DNA of 64,000 nucleotides from Ophiocordyceps camponoti-saundersi (nom. inval.) (GCA_003339415.1 PDHQ01000018.1:186001-250000); one strand, 5' to 3'; counted from the first letter of the stretch, positions 21,940 through 35,000 are shown. The notes: generated by a model not told the origin, from the sequence alone. Translations and numbers: made by a program.

Positions 21940-24939
21940 ATGCCACTCCTTCTCGTTCCCCGAGATGACGCCGGCAAAGAGCTGCTTGACCTCCTCAAGA
22001 ATCCTTTTCAGGGACAGGTGAGCGAGCTGCTGCTTCTCTCTCGCCCACTCGTCTAACGGGCCCTTACCAGCTTGCCGCCGCCTCCATCTTCTCCGCCTTG
22101 GGCATTTCGCTCGGCTTTACAGCCTTCATCGCCATCTGCTTCTCCTTCCTTCGCCCCTACAACCAGGCCATCTACGCCCCCCGACTCAAGCACGCAGACG
22201 AAAAGCACGCGCCGCCGCCCATAGGCAGAAAGCCCTGGTCATGGGTCACTCCGCTGATGCGCACCTCCGAGGCGTCCCTGGTCCACCAGATCGGCATGGA
22301 CGCCACCGTCTTCCTGCGCTTCGTTCGCATGTGCCGCAACATGTTCATCGTCCTCGCTCTCGTCGGCATGACCATCCTCGTCCCCGTCAACGTCTCCAAT
22401 TCCATCAAGGAGTACCAGGGCCATCGCACCGAGTGGATTATGCAAATCACCCCCCGAGACGTCTGGGGCCGTCCGCAATGGGCACAGGTCGTCGTCGCCT
22501 GGCTCTTCAACCTCGTCATCATCGCCTTTCTCTGGGTCAACTACCGCAGTGTACTGAAGCTGCGCCGTCAGTACTTTGAGACGGACGAGTACCAGAACAG
22601 CCTGCACTCGCGGACCCTCATGGTGAGCCGGCTGCGAAAGAGACTCTTGCTATGTGTACATATGCACGCGCAAGTACTGACGAGCAGCCGCCCAGCTCTA
22701 TGACCTCCCCCGCCAGGCCCGCTCCGACGAGGGCATCGCCCGCGTCATCGACAAGGTCGTTCCCAACTCGTCCTTTGCCCGCACCGCCGTCGCCCGCAAC
22801 GTCAAGATCCTACCCGAGCTCATCGACGAGCACGCTCACGCCGTCCGCAAGCTCGAAAAGGTTCTGGCCAAGTACCTACGAAACCCGGCTCAGCTGCCGG
22901 CGTCGCGGCCGACGTGCAAGCCGTCGAAAAAGGACCGCTCCTTCGACACCTACCCGCGCAACCAGAAGCTGGACGCCATCGACTATTACACCCAGCGCAT
23001 CCGCGATCTCGAAATCGAGATCAAGGAGGTCCGGGCCAGCGTCGACAAGCGCGGTACCATGCCCTTTGGCTTCGCCAGCTACTCCGACGTGGCCGAGGCG
23101 CACAGCATCGCCCACGCCTGCCGACGGACCAAGCCCGAGGGCGCGACGGTGACGCTGGCCCCGGCGCCGTCCGACATCATCTGGCAGAACATGCCGCTGT
23201 CGAGCGCGACGCGGAGCCGCCGCCGCTGGATCAACAACTTCTGGATCGCCGTCCTGACGCTGCTCTGGGTCGGCCCCAACGCCATGATCGCCATCTTCCT
23301 CGTCAACCTGGCCAACCTCGGCAAGGTCTGGCCCGCCTTCCAGCTCTCGCTGTCGGCCAACACCGTCTTCTGGGGCATGGTCCAGGGTATCGCGTCGCCC
23401 GGCCTCATGTCGCTCGTCTACCTCGTTCTGCCCATCATCTTCCGCCGTCTGTCCATCCAGGCCGGCGACCAGACCAAGACGGGCCGGGAGCGGCACGTGC
23501 TGGCCAAGATGTACTCGTTCTTCGTCTTCAACAACCTCATCGTCTTCTCCTTCTTCAGCACCGTCTGGTCCTTTGTCGCCGCCGTGCTGGACCGGACCAG
23601 CCGCGGCGTCGACGCGTGGGACGCGATCCAGAAGGGCAACATCGCCGGCAACGTCTTCCTCGCCTTTTGCGACAACAGCCCCTTTTGGGTGACGTATCTG
23701 CTGCAGCGGCAGCTGGGCGCGGCCATCGACCTGGCCCAGATCTGGCCGCTGATCCAGGCCTTCTTCCTCAAGAAGCTGTCGAGCCCGACGCCTCGAGAGC
23801 TGATCGAGCTGACGGCGCCGCCGCCGTTCGACTACGCCAGCTACTTTAACTACTTTCTGTTCTACTCGACGGTGACGCTGTGCTTTGCCGGCATCCAGCC
23901 GCTGGTTCTGCTGGCGACGGCGCTGTACTTTTGCATCGACAGCTACCTCAAGAAGTATCTGCTGCTGTACCGATTCGTGACCAAGACGGAGTCGGGCGGG
24001 CTCTTCTGGCGGGTGCTGTTCAACCGCTTCGTGCTGGCGACGATATTGTCGAACCTGGTGGTGCTCTTGACGTGCTGGGTCCGCGGCGAGGGCACGCACA
24101 TACAGTTCTACGCGGCGGCGCCCCTGCCGCTCGTCATGGTGGCCTTTAAGCTGTACTGCCGGCGGGCGTTTGACAGCAAGATCCGCTGGTACAGCACGCG
24201 GCTCAGCGCCAAGCTGCACGACCCGGCGCTGCACAAGGAGCCGCGGCTGCGGAGCGAGAAGCTGTCGACGCGCTTCGGCCACCCGGCGCTGTACAAGCCG
24301 CTGATCACGCCGATGGTGCACTCCAAGGCGCAGAACTTGCTGCCCTCGGTGTACCGCGGCCGGCTGACGGACGGGCGCGACGCGGCGGGCGGAGGCGGAG
24401 GCGACCTGGTCAGCGTCAGCGGCTATTCCGACATGTACGCCCTCGACGCCATGCAGCAGGGCGGCAAGCCGGGCAAGAGCGCGAGCAACCTGCCGGGCTT
24501 CGAGTACGTGTCGGAGTCGCACATGGACTTTGCCTACTACAAGAACCGGGCCGAGTTTGCCGAGCATCACGGCGGCAGCGAGCTGTACGGAAGGCCGGCG
24601 ACGCCGGGGTCGCTGGACGACCTCGGCGTCGACACGCGGCCGGCCTCGCCTCTGTCGGCGACGGCGTCGTTGGCCGGACCGCCCCAGCATCGGCGGGTAC
24701 CGACGTCGTCGGAGCTGTCATCGCGGAACCGCAGCCCGCTGTACGCGCAGGAGAACAGCAGCTCCGCCGGCCTGGTGCGCAACGCGGCCGCACCTCCGAC
24801 GGCGACGACGGCGACGATGTCGGGGACGCCGGGGCCGTGGGGATACAGCGGGCTGGCGCAGGGAGAGGAAGAGGCGCCGCAGTATAGTTACTTTCGGGGA
24901 GGGAGCAGGCCGATGAGACCGCCCGGGGAGGGGTGGTGA
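21940..24939 (+). CDS. CSC1/OSCA-type stress-gated cation channel
   Basis: Three exons: 21940-22017, 22071-22622 and 22696-24939, with introns of 53 and 73 bp. The product is about 957 residues. The start (AAGGCC-ATG) gives MPLLLVPRDDAGKELLDLLK before the first membrane helix. The order fits the DUF221/CSC1 family: helix 1 (residues about 27-50), two further helices (about 113-130 and 166-190), a long cytosolic domain (about 210-385, with RTLM and SDEGIARVIDK), then a block of membrane helices starting WINNFWIAVLTLLWVGPNAMIA to about residue 690. The C-terminal 250 residues are Gly/Ser/Arg-rich and disordered. Known members are osmosensitive, calcium-permeable channels in the plasma membrane or secretory pathway. 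Which of the several fungal paralogs this is cannot be told here. Confidence 0.9.
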
Positions 24940-25275
24940 TGTCCCCATCGGTCTAGCATGGAGTGAGGCGTTTTTAATGTTTTCTTTTTTTTTTTTTCAA
25001 ATTTTCTCATGGTGTTGGATAGATGTCATGATTGTCATCTTTGCCATCACCACCACCACCATCATCATCATCGCCATCATCATGTACCTATAGAAAGAGA
25101 GAGGATAGATAGGTACCTAAGTAGGTAAGTACCTAAGCAGTCGTCGGATGTATGCAACGTCGATAGAGATCTTCTGCCAATTGGCTGTCTAATGATATAT
25201 GATGTATCACAGGGACGGCTTGGAAGAAATGGTCGGCAGAAGCATCTGACGATGGTGACGTTTCGTCGCAACGTC
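24940..25275. other. Convergent intergenic spacer with CCA/CAT repeats
   Basis: A 336-bp spacer between the 3' ends of the CSC1-like gene and the first acetyltransferase-like gene. Holds a T run (about 24985-24998), a CCA/CAT microsatellite (about 25048-25084) and TAGGTA repeats (about 25108-25130). Confidence 0.6.
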
Positions 25276-26975
25276 TCACGATGACAGAAGTGGTCTGAAT
25301 CTTCCGACGTCTGCAAAGCTCGTCGTCCAGACGTCCAGATCGTCACGCAATCCGGTCATCAGCTCGTCCGGCACAACGCCCTCTTGCCACGAAAGGACCA
25401 TGGTCATGACCCTTCCAGCGATGGAGGCAAGGCTCAGACCGATGGGCGGGCCAGCGATCATGGGGCCGTTGGCGAAGCTCAGGCGGGAGATGCGGCAAAA
25501 GGGACGACCGTCTCGCTCGTCGTCGTCGTCGTCGGCGACGAGGACGCCGCCGTTGCTTACCTCCCACGAGTCGCGGCGTGGCTTCCCATCGCGAGCCTTC
25601 CAAAAGGCGGGCCAGTCGCGGACGTAGCATAGCATGCCTACCGGATCGTCGGCCGGGATGGAGGCTAGACGGGCTGCGAGGGCGGCGCGGATGGATTTAG
25701 CTGCCGTCCAGATGCGGGCGTCTAGGTGGTCGTTTTCTTGGCTCGCGACGGCGGTCACGTCCTCGGCTGAGAAGTCGTGTCGATGGCTTGTGACGAGGCA
25801 TCGTAGTCGAGGGGGGGAATCATCGTCTTCGGCATCGAGGTACGGCCTAAGACTTATCGGCGTCGCGGCCGTGAGGGAGATACCACGTGGCAGACGTCGA
25901 GAAAGGGAGGTGAGGACGAGGGCGTGTACGACGGCCGTCAGCGTCGTCCTCTGCGCTCGGCAGCCGGCGAGGAGGGAAGACGTCGCCGTTGCTGGGACGG
26001 TTAGGTGCAGGAGACGGCTCCGGTGAGGGAGGGAGAAGTCGATTCGTTTTCCGTGCCAGGGCGGTGGTGGCGTGGTGGTTAGGATCGAGGGGACGTATTC
26101 GCTGTAGAGGGTCTTGAGCTTGTGCATCAGGCTGTTTGTGAAGGGGATGGCTTCGTCTTGCGGGGCGGGGATGGAGGGGGGGGATGGGAAGCGGAGGGTT
26201 GTGTCGTCACTGGTGCTGTCATCGTCGTCGTCGACGTCGTCATCGTCGTTATTGAGAGCGCGCTGAAGAAGCTCGTGGAAGATGCGGGCGCTGACTCCAT
26301 CCATGAGGACGTGGTGGAAAGCAAAGACCAAGTCGTACACCCACTTCCTCCCATCGCCATCCTCCTTATCCTCCTTGTTATCCTTATCCTTATCCTTATC
26401 CTTACAAAGAACATCATCACCACCACCGCCATCACCACCGCCATCACCACCACCGTTTAAGATATACAGCTTCCAAGGCGGACGCGACTGAAGCTGCGTC
26501 CACATCGAATCATGGATCGTCTGCAACCTCTCAATAAGAAGCATCTCATACGAGTCATACCCGCCCCCCTCACCAAGCACCTCAAAAGCAAGCTGGCGCG
26601 ATAAGTCAATAAGAGGAAGGTGAAGAAAGGTTGTCCGCCTCGGCTCATCCTCGGCTTCCAACCCGACCCGAAGCATGGGCTCGGAAGAGACGATGGAGGA
26701 CAAGGCGCGGACGAGACGGCCTTTTGTCAGTTGTTCCCTGCATTCGTACCGGCTTGTTACCGTCACGCTTCGGTAGAGGCCTAGTTGGTTTCTCGAGCTG
26801 AAGAAGAGTTCGCTTTTGGGGGGATTTCTTGTTTAGTAGGTGGTTTATATCACTTATGAGATGGGAGGGGGACAGGTAGGTAGGTAGGTAAGTAGAGTCA
26901 GCAGGGTTTGGTTACTCACGTCGGACTCAACTTTCGAAGGAGGGTCGGAGATGGTGACGAGGATGGAGATGACAT
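25276..26975 (-). CDS. Alcohol-acetyltransferase-like protein, copy A
   Basis: Two exons: 26975-26920 and 26827-25276, with a 92-bp intron (starts GTGAGT, TACTAAAC branch, ends CAAG). The product is about 535 residues. It belongs, as far as motifs show, to the condensation-like acyltransferase superfamily that includes fungal alcohol O-acetyltransferases: HHVLMDG near residue 190 supplies the catalytic His and structural Asp of HHxxxDG, and the N-terminus reads LRKLSP with a downstream RNQLGLYRSV segment, as in that family. Such enzymes esterify alcohols or related acceptors with acetyl-CoA; the acceptor here is unknown. Acidic and glycine-rich runs (about residues 125-165) look like unstructured insertions. 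The next gene downstream on the map (28040-29738) is a paralog in the same orientation. Confidence 0.78.
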
Positions 26976-28039
26976 TTGGGGGAATGACGGATGATGGAAG
27001 ATGAGTTGTGGTAGACAAAGGTGGGTAGGTGGGTAGTTGGTTACCTAGTTGTGTGGAGTGTACGGATAAGTTGGTGTCTTATATATGTATGTATTCGGGA
27101 TGGATGGCTGTTGATGGCTGGCTGGCTGTTGATGGCTGGCTGGCTGGTGTTGGTTGCGTGATACTGATGGCCGTGTATCTGTACGGATGGATGGATGGAT
27201 GGATGGATAGATATGGGTGGTGTTTTTTTTAAAGCTGACGTGAGTTTGTAGACGGGATATTCATCCGCTGATATGCGGATATGCTGAAGATGAGATGGAG
27301 ATGGAGGGGCAACGGTTATGTGTGTTGACGAATCCCAACAGAATATAGGCTTGATATTAGCCACTTCTAAGCAGGCCGACGAGACCGGCCGGGAGAGGGG
27401 GTTGGTGACGTTGATGATGTCGGTCAAAGTATGTATTTTCCTCCTTGTATACTGTTGGGAGATGAATATATGCAATAGACGGCGTCATGTGGGCTATTAC
27501 CATGATGAATAGCGTGGTGTGAGTGTGAGTGACTGATGGATGAAGAAGAAAAAGCTAGAAGCCAGTTAGGGGATTGAGAAGAGGCCCAAAGGGGGCACAT
27601 ATCGGGTCACGTGAGTGCAGGTCATGTGATGGTCACCAACAATGAATCTGAGATGAAGAGATAAGATGAGATAGGGGGAGAGAGAGAGAGAGAGAAGGAC
27701 GGATAGAGGGAGAGACGGATAGAGCACGGAGGCAAGGCGTGTCTACATACATACATACGTGTTGGAATCTTCAAATGGGACTCGTCATGTATCAATTTGG
27801 TCATTATCGCCGTCGTCAGCATCGTCAGCATCAACGTCATCGTCGTCGTCATCGTCATCTATCATCATCATCATCAATAATAAGACTACCCGAGAATAAG
27901 GACAAGGAAAAACAGAAGAAACAGAGCAGGATCGGCAAAACGTGCACAAATCATCACCAAAGGGGGGGGATTCGAGACAGACAGACAGACGACCCCATTC
28001 GCAGCATCATGTTTTGACATCTGATGCTGACAAAAGTCT
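26976..28039. other. Intergenic spacer with microsatellites
   Basis: About 1.06 kb between the tandem paralogs; it should contain the promoter of copy A. Holds GGCTG/TTGATG repeats (about 27105-27150), a GGAT run (about 27185-27207), a GA run (about 27677-27695), and a CGTCAT/CATCAT run (about 27800-27875). No gene supported on either strand. Confidence 0.6.
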
Positions 28040-29738
28040 TCAGCCACCAAGAAAGCGTCCCGTCTCGGCAAAGGCCGCGGTCCAGCCTCCCAAGTCGTCA
28101 GCCAGGCCGGTGGCCAGCTCCTCGGAAACGAAACCCTCTAGCCAAGAGACGGCTATCGTCATCGGTCCGGCGGCGACGGAGGCAACGCTCACGAACAAGG
28201 GCGGTCCGCCGACTCGGTAGGGCACGTGGGTGAAGTCGATTCGAGATATGCGGCAAAAAGGGTCGTCGTCGGCGTCGTCGTCGGCCTCCGGACCGGCGAG
28301 GACGCCAACGTTGCTGAGGAGCCAACCGCCGACTTTGGGCCTGTGGAAGGAAGCCATGCAGGCGAGAAACCCGCTGTAGAGGCATGACGGGATCCCGGAC
28401 GGATCATCTGCCGGTAAGGCGGCCAGACGGTCGGCCAGGGTGGCACGTACCTTGGTCGCTGCCTTCCATATGAATCCATCTGGGTCGCCTTGTCTGTCGG
28501 TGACGGCGGCCAGATCCGAGACGGGGAAGTTATCCAGGAACCAGGTGAAGAAACATCCGAGCAGCGAGGCGTTATCGTCGTCGTCGTCGTCGTCGTCCTC
28601 ATCATGGACCATACAAGGTCTCATATTGATGGGCGTCAAGGACTTGAAGGAAAAGCCGGTGGGCAGACGTCGAGCGAGCGAGGCCAGGACTAAGGCATGC
28701 ACAAGCCCCGTCATCGTCGTCTTCCGCGCCCTACAGCCGGCCAGGAGCCTTGCCGTCGTCGTGGCTGACAGGCGGACCGGCAGGAGACGGCTGACGTAGG
28801 CCCTGCCATCGGCTTCCTTTCCGAGGTTGAGAGACGAAAGCACGTAGGGAAGACTGGTTACGAGCTTGATGAATGCCATCTTTAGCCGGTGGCTGAGGCT
28901 GTTGCTGAAGGGCACCAGCTGTTCTTGGGAAGCAGGGAGGGGAGGAGAAGGGGGGGTTGGGAAGAAGAGTTTTGAGGTTATCATTTGATCTTGGTCGCCT
29001 TCGTCGGTGCTGCTGCTGTTAAGAGCTCGTCGAAGAAGCCGGTGAAAGATACGACCGCTGATGCCGTCCATGATAGAATGGTGAGTGGCAAGGACAAGAT
29101 CATATATCCTCGTCCTTGGCTTTTGCTCCTCCTCGGCCTCCTCCTTCTTATTCTTAATCATCTCCATCTCGTCGTCGTCGTCGTCGTCGTCAGCAGCAGC
29201 GTCATAGAAGACGAATAGCTTCCAAGGCGGATATAAATGATGGGAAGTCCATTTCTCATCATGAATATCCTGCACCTTCTTAACGAGAAGCGTCTCGTAA
29301 TCACCGCCGCCCGCCTTTGCCCCCGTCCCCGTCTCCTTCTGCCCCCCTCCACCTAAGGCCTCCCAAGAAAGGTGGCGAGATAAGTCAAGCGAGGGGAAAT
29401 GAAGGAAGCGAGGAGGTCGAGGCTGATCTTCTGCCTCGATGCCGACGCGGAGCATCGTCTGCGAAGAGACGATGGTGGATAAGGCGCGGAGGAGACGGCC
29501 TTTCCTTATCGGCCTCTTACATTCGTACCGGCAGCTTATAATGACGCTATGGTAATGATCGTCATAGTTGCAAGAACATGCTATGGATTCCCTGTTTCGT
29601 CGTTATTGCGATTATTATACGATGATCAGAAGTCAGGAGAGAAGGGGGAGAGGAAAAGGTCTTCACCCGACTTGTTACTTACAGACAACCAAGCTTTCGG
29701 AGCACGGTAGGAGACGTAGACGTAGACGGAGACGACAT
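28040..29738 (-). CDS. Alcohol-acetyltransferase-like protein, copy B
   Basis: Two exons: 29738-29683 and 29591-28040, with a 91-bp intron (starts GTAAGT, ends ACAG). The product is about 535 residues. Both exon lengths (56 and 1,552 nt) equal those of copy A, and the N-termini align (MSSP...S-P-T-x-L-R-K-L), so the two arose by tandem duplication. The catalytic motif THHSIMDG is intact near residue 189. Shared blocks include PPWKL, a GISGRIFHRLL/GVSARIFHELL segment, LLAGCRA and SWLEG/SWQEG. An acidic run near residue 280 and a D/E-rich stretch near residue 140 are specific length-variable regions. Copy B lacks the LGLYRS segment of copy A and has a Cys/His-rich ESIACSCNYDDHYHS instead. Acceptor unknown. 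Confidence 0.76.
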
Positions 29739-29985
29739 GGCCCTTGTGGTTTTGCAGGTGTCGAGGTCGAGGTGAGGTTGACGATAGGGGGAAGGACTAG
29801 AAGGAGGGGGGGGGGGGGAGAACTACGAGTATAACTACGAGTATCATTGCGAGGATTCGTATAAGTATTACTACAAGGATTACTACGAGTATTACTACGA
29901 GTATTATATCCGTAGACAGGTATGGTATCACCAGCTTCACCCGGCCATCTATCCGGTCCGAGACAGCATCTTGTCTCAGCCGAGG
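29739..29985. repeat. Promoter side of copy B with TACTACGAGTAT minisatellite
   Basis: A 13-G run near 29806-29818 is followed by degenerate direct repeats of a 12-bp unit close to TACTACGAGTAT (about 29820-29912). The array ends about 75 bp before the Gypsy element. No gene seen. Confidence 0.7.
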
Positions 29986-29990
29986 TCAGT
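29986..29990. repeat. 5-bp target-site duplication, left copy (Gypsy)
   Basis: TCAGT directly before the left LTR; repeated at 38707-38711. Confidence 0.85.
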
Positions 29991-30122
29991 TATATAGTGG
30001 CACGATAAGCGTGGAACGTGATAATCTTATATTATATAGAGAGAGCCCTGCATAGCTCGAGCTAAGCTAATATATATATAGATAGGCGTGTTACGTGCAT
30101 ACGCACGTGGCCTACGGCTATA
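29991..30122 (-). repeat. LTR of Gypsy element (3' LTR in element sense)
   Basis: A 132-bp copy matching 38575-38706 with seven differences, all transitions in CpA/TpG context (five mutated in this copy, two in the other). This copy ends GGCTATA on the plus strand where the other ends GGCCACA. Confidence 0.92.
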
Positions 30123-32040
30123 TTTACCCTCGGTCGGAATAATCGTGCCCTTACGATTATCTCACTCCTACGCTTTATCGTTCTAATACGGTAGTGATAT
30201 CTTCTTATACCGTGGTATACGTTTAGCGATTTCTCTTACGTACTAATTTATTAGTTTTTCGTTATCTCCTTCGATCTTAGCGTATAATCGTGCGAGCTTA
30301 TACTACTAGCTTTCCGTAGTAGTCTTTAAGGCTACGATCTCTCGCTATTAGGTTTTTACGGTAGTTATTAGGGCCGTAATATAAGTATTATATTATTTAA
30401 GTATACGTTATAGCTTCTTATCTATCGCGTCCGATATATTAGTTATAGTAAGTATCGGGTATTCGCGTTTACTATCTCGAATATCTATCTATAATAGCTA
30501 TATTATATTTATAGAAGGACTAGGGGGTATTATAGTTAGGTTAACGTATTAACTGCTCGATTCCGTACGTACGCGTTTCGTTATTATATTAGAGGTATAT
30601 AAGGATATGGTAGCGTATTTAGTACGTTTACTTAGTAAATCGGTTCGCGCGCGTTTCGTAGGAGTATTTTTAGTAATTATCTAGGGCTACTTATATTTAA
30701 TTTATATCGCTACGCGGGATAGTCTATTAGTAGTATCCGGCTTATTAGGTATTATACGGTAAAAGATAGCGGATAAAACGTAATATTCGAATTCGATATC
30801 GGCTATCTAGTATTAGTTATTATAGCTTATACGCTATAAGTTAATATATTGCGTAAATACTATATCTAAGCGCTCTATAATAGATAGTCTAGCTATATCG
30901 GCGATATAGGCCTAGGCTAGTAAGCTTAATAGATAGTTAATAGGCTAGATATCGGTAAGGATATTTGTCTATAGTTTCTATAATATAAGGATAGTATCTT
31001 TCTATATTACTATAGCTTGCGGAAAGATACTACGGGCGAGTAGGAATTAGATCTAGTCTAAGTTTATTACGTATTTAGCTTTAACTTAGTAGCGATAATT
31101 ACCGAGGCCGGTATTTAACTTCGTTACTATATTATCCCTAATAAGGTTAAGCTAGCGCTAGCGTTCCGCTTATAGGAGTCGTTTATAGATTTCTCTAAAC
31201 TTATTTCATAATACGTTATACTAGTATTTTATCCGTATATTATCTATAATATTTACTATAGTTAGGTTTAGGTAGGTGCTTATATCGATATATCCGTATA
31301 ACTGCCGGTTATAGATATATTACGTGCGGTAGATAGCGTATTTAGGGTTATTCTATAAGTTCTATACTCCGTCGATATTAATAGTTAAAAGGCTATTAGC
31401 TAGTAAGATATATCTGCATACGTTTACTACGTCTGCGATAGCTTATATCGCGATAGTTTAAGATAAAATAATAGTATTTATAATATCGTTAGTAGTAATA
31501 AGTTATACGTATTAAGCTACTATATATATCGGAGGGCCGCTATAGATATCTTTATTATCCTCCTCGGCCTACTAGTTAATTAGGGTCTAGTTATTTAGTA
31601 GCTACTTTGCGGTTATCGTAGTAGTTATGCCGGTAGCGACGCTTATACTATCTGCTACGGTATCGGCTACCGTGTTCTCCTCGTCTATTATATTCGTAGT
31701 TACGTCGTTAGTGCTTATCGACTAAGGTTCGACGGCGTCGTATTCTACGGTCGTTATCGTTACCTATAGAGGCTTATCTCTAAGCTCGGTATTCGCTATA
31801 CGAGCGAAGAATAAGCTAAGTATAGGATTTAAGTATAAGAGAAGCTAATCGTGGGCGGGAGAGTTATAGGGATTATTAAGGCGGTTAGGGAACTCTATAA
31901 ACGATAGGGGGGGGAGGCTTAGAGATACGAGGGTATAGTAAGCATAAAAAAATATAAAAGGAAGGAAAAAAGATCTAGAATAATAGCTATTAAGAGCTTA
32001 GGATAGCGATATAATAATACTACTAGTTAGTAATAGTTAC

Positions 32041-32061
32041 GTATCGTGCTTTGCACGATAC
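32041..32061. repeat. 9-bp perfect inverted repeat inside Gypsy element
   Basis: GTATCGTGC, a three-base TTT loop, then GCACGATAC. It lies just beyond the chromodomain end, at the border of the unexplained 3' segment, and keeps its CA and TG steps in surroundings that have lost most of theirs. It could be a hairpin or the edge of a nested insertion. Confidence 0.7.
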
Positions 32062-35000
32062 TAGTTATATAGAGTAGTTATAGTAGTTAGGCTAAGTTTA
32101 GTAATAGGGATCTATACGTCGTGTTCGTAGCCGAGGCCGACGAATCGCACTAGGTATTCGGTTTTATTATATCGCAGACGTTAACCGATAATTCGTTCTA
32201 GTATTTTCTTAGTAATATCGGTTAGTAGTGTGATTTTAGATCTTATAAAGGGGTCTAATAAAGCCGGTTCTAGCTATTCTATATTTACGACGAGGTGAAT
32301 TTTCTAATATTATAAAATAGCTAGTCTATACGCTACGCGGCCTACGCGCTCTATAACCTCGAACGGACCGTAATATTAAGTATCGATCTTTATAGGGATC
32401 GTAGATAGAAATTAGTATCCGTAGTATAGACGAAGATATACCTTATCGCCTATCTTAAATAAGATATACTAATAGTAGCGGTCGTAGTATCTCTTCGCTA
32501 CTATTCCGGCTAGGGCGATAGCGTCTCTAGCTTCTATACGCGTAGATAGTAGGTCTTTCTATTATAGTATTAATAGCGTTAGTATAGCTATAGGGCCCGT
32601 AGGCGTGAACCCTTTTATAGTAATATTCGGCGCTTATCCTATAGATACTAATATAGTATTATTTAGTTCGAATTAAATATATAGGACTGCTATTAGCTAT
32701 TTTACTAGGTCGTATAGGGAGTCGATCGATACTCGTAGTGCGGACTTAATAATATAGACGAATCTCTCTATCTAACCGTTAGTTTACGGGTAGTACGCGG
32801 TCGAGTAGGATAGTCGAGTTTAATATTATCGCTATATCGCACGCTATATTGCTAATAAGAACTTAGGATCCCTATCTATAATAATATTTCGTAATAGTCC
32901 CTAATTACCGTTTAAGAGACGCTTAGTTAGGGCGATACCGTTTTAAGTAGCGGAATCTATCTTTCGGTATAGTTCGATAATAATCTCTTTAAATAGTCGA
33001 TCTACTACGATTATAGCTAAGTTATAGCTATTATTAGATATAGGTAAGCTTAGTAGGAAGTTAAGGCTAATAGTTTCGTACGGGTTTGCCGGTACTTAGA
33101 TCGGTTAGAGTAACCCGTATAGTCGATACCGTCGTATACGATATACTTCGTATATCGGGCACGTTTAAAGGTACTATCGTAGTAGGCGACGACTATAGCG
33201 GATAAAGAAGGGCTAGAGTTAGTTTATAAGGCGGTCGTATCTTATATAGTTATCGTTATAGATTATAGAAAGGATATATTATATATATAATACTAGGATA
33301 TATAGTTAGGGTGCGGCGTTAGAGGTTTAGTACTAGAGTATACTATCTATCTTAGTATAGAATAGTAAGGCGGCCCTATCTGCCGGCTATAAGGTATTAT
33401 TACCGGTAATCATCTCTAGGATGCCTTTATATACTAAGTTATTCTAATATCCTTCTAGGAATTACTATTTAAGGTCGTTAGATATAGTAATCGTATATAT
33501 TAAGGATTAGCCGGTCTTATAGAATATAGTAGCTAGTAGTATAGGTCCTAGTATCGTTATCGCCTAGTATATATCGCCCTACGGGGTCGTAATTTAAATC
33601 TAATTATCGGGCCTATCGTCGGGGAGGAGATCTAGTTACCCGGGCGTGGTAGTTAATAGCGGTAGGTATTTAGCTAAGAGCTAACTTAGTGCGTCTAGGA
33701 TAATATACGTGCGACCGCTTTTATAAATCGGTCTTATATCGAAGCGACTAATATATTCTATACCCTTTAGGAGCTTACGGTTTATAGCCGACCTAGCTAT
33801 AGTATTAGCGATATCTATTTATCGGTATATAGATATAATAAATATATAATTTATAAAATAAATCGTTAGTAGGCACTTTATTACGTTAATCTACGTGCGG
33901 TATTTAGAGAGTATCTATATATATCCCGCTATTTCTAGCTCTATAGATTAGTACTTCTTCTTAGCCGGCATAAGGTATCGTAATAAGAACGCTACCGGCT
34001 ATATTAACTTAACGGGTAGGTATTTAGTAATTAATCCGTCTATCTTTAGAGAGTTAATTATAGCGTTATTAACGTGGTAAACTATAACGCCGATACTATC
34101 GTAAGATATATTAAAGTTTATAAAGAGAATACGCTTCGTAGCGAAGAATATTAGTACCGTGTAATTTATTAGTGCTATCTTTATCTTATTAAATACGCGG
34201 AGCTCGGCTATAGATAGGATAGCGATATTAATAGTCGCGGTCCTTATTTTCTTCGTGCCGCCTTTCGTAGTATAGTCTTTAGCTTACTTAATAGCGCGGT
34301 AATAACGCTAGAGCTTAGTTTTCCGTTATTATAGCGGTTCTATAATTATAGCGTATTATAGCACGTAGTATCTTAGGCTGCCTATAAAGCTAAGAAAGTG
34401 CTCTAGATCTTTTATCGACTTAGGGAAGAGGAGTTTGCGTATAGCGTCGAGTTTCTCTTCCGGCGTATATAGTCCTTAACTATCGTATATCTAACCGAGT
34501 ACTATAACGGTATCGTATCCCACGAACGACTTACTAGGTCCGATACTAATATTCGAGTTACGAAAGCGCTAGAAGATAAGTTTAAGGTCTTATAGATATT
34601 AATCGATACCGATAGATAGGATAATAATATTATCGCAGTAGGCGTCCGTAGCGGTATAATATAGGATATAGTCGACCTATTATTATACGTATATATTATA
34701 GCTACGATAGCCTATAATAGGTATATTAAATATATACTATCTATTAGTTATAGTAATAGTAAAGCCCTATCTTAAATCCGGGTATATTCTCTACTAGTAA
34801 TAGAAACTTATCGCGTCTATTATAGTAATATAGGTAGCGTGCGCTAGTTTAGCTCGTATCTTATCCTAGTTATATATTAGATATTAGTCTTATAGGTATA
34901 TCTTATTAAAAGGTTATACGTCGATAACTATACGTCCCTTAGGAGGTATCCCTTACTAAACTACGAACACAGGCAGGGCGAAGGGCACTTAATCCCGTAT

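Noticed and set aside
21380..22021. Ser/Leu/Pro-rich plus-strand frames of 188-213 codons
   Set aside because: Pure products of the pyrimidine-rich leader of the CSC1-like gene. The real start at 21940 lies inside them in another reading.
22876..24690. 604-codon Arg/Val/Gln-rich frame on the minus strand
   Set aside because: Antisense shadow of the GC-rich CSC1-like coding sequence.
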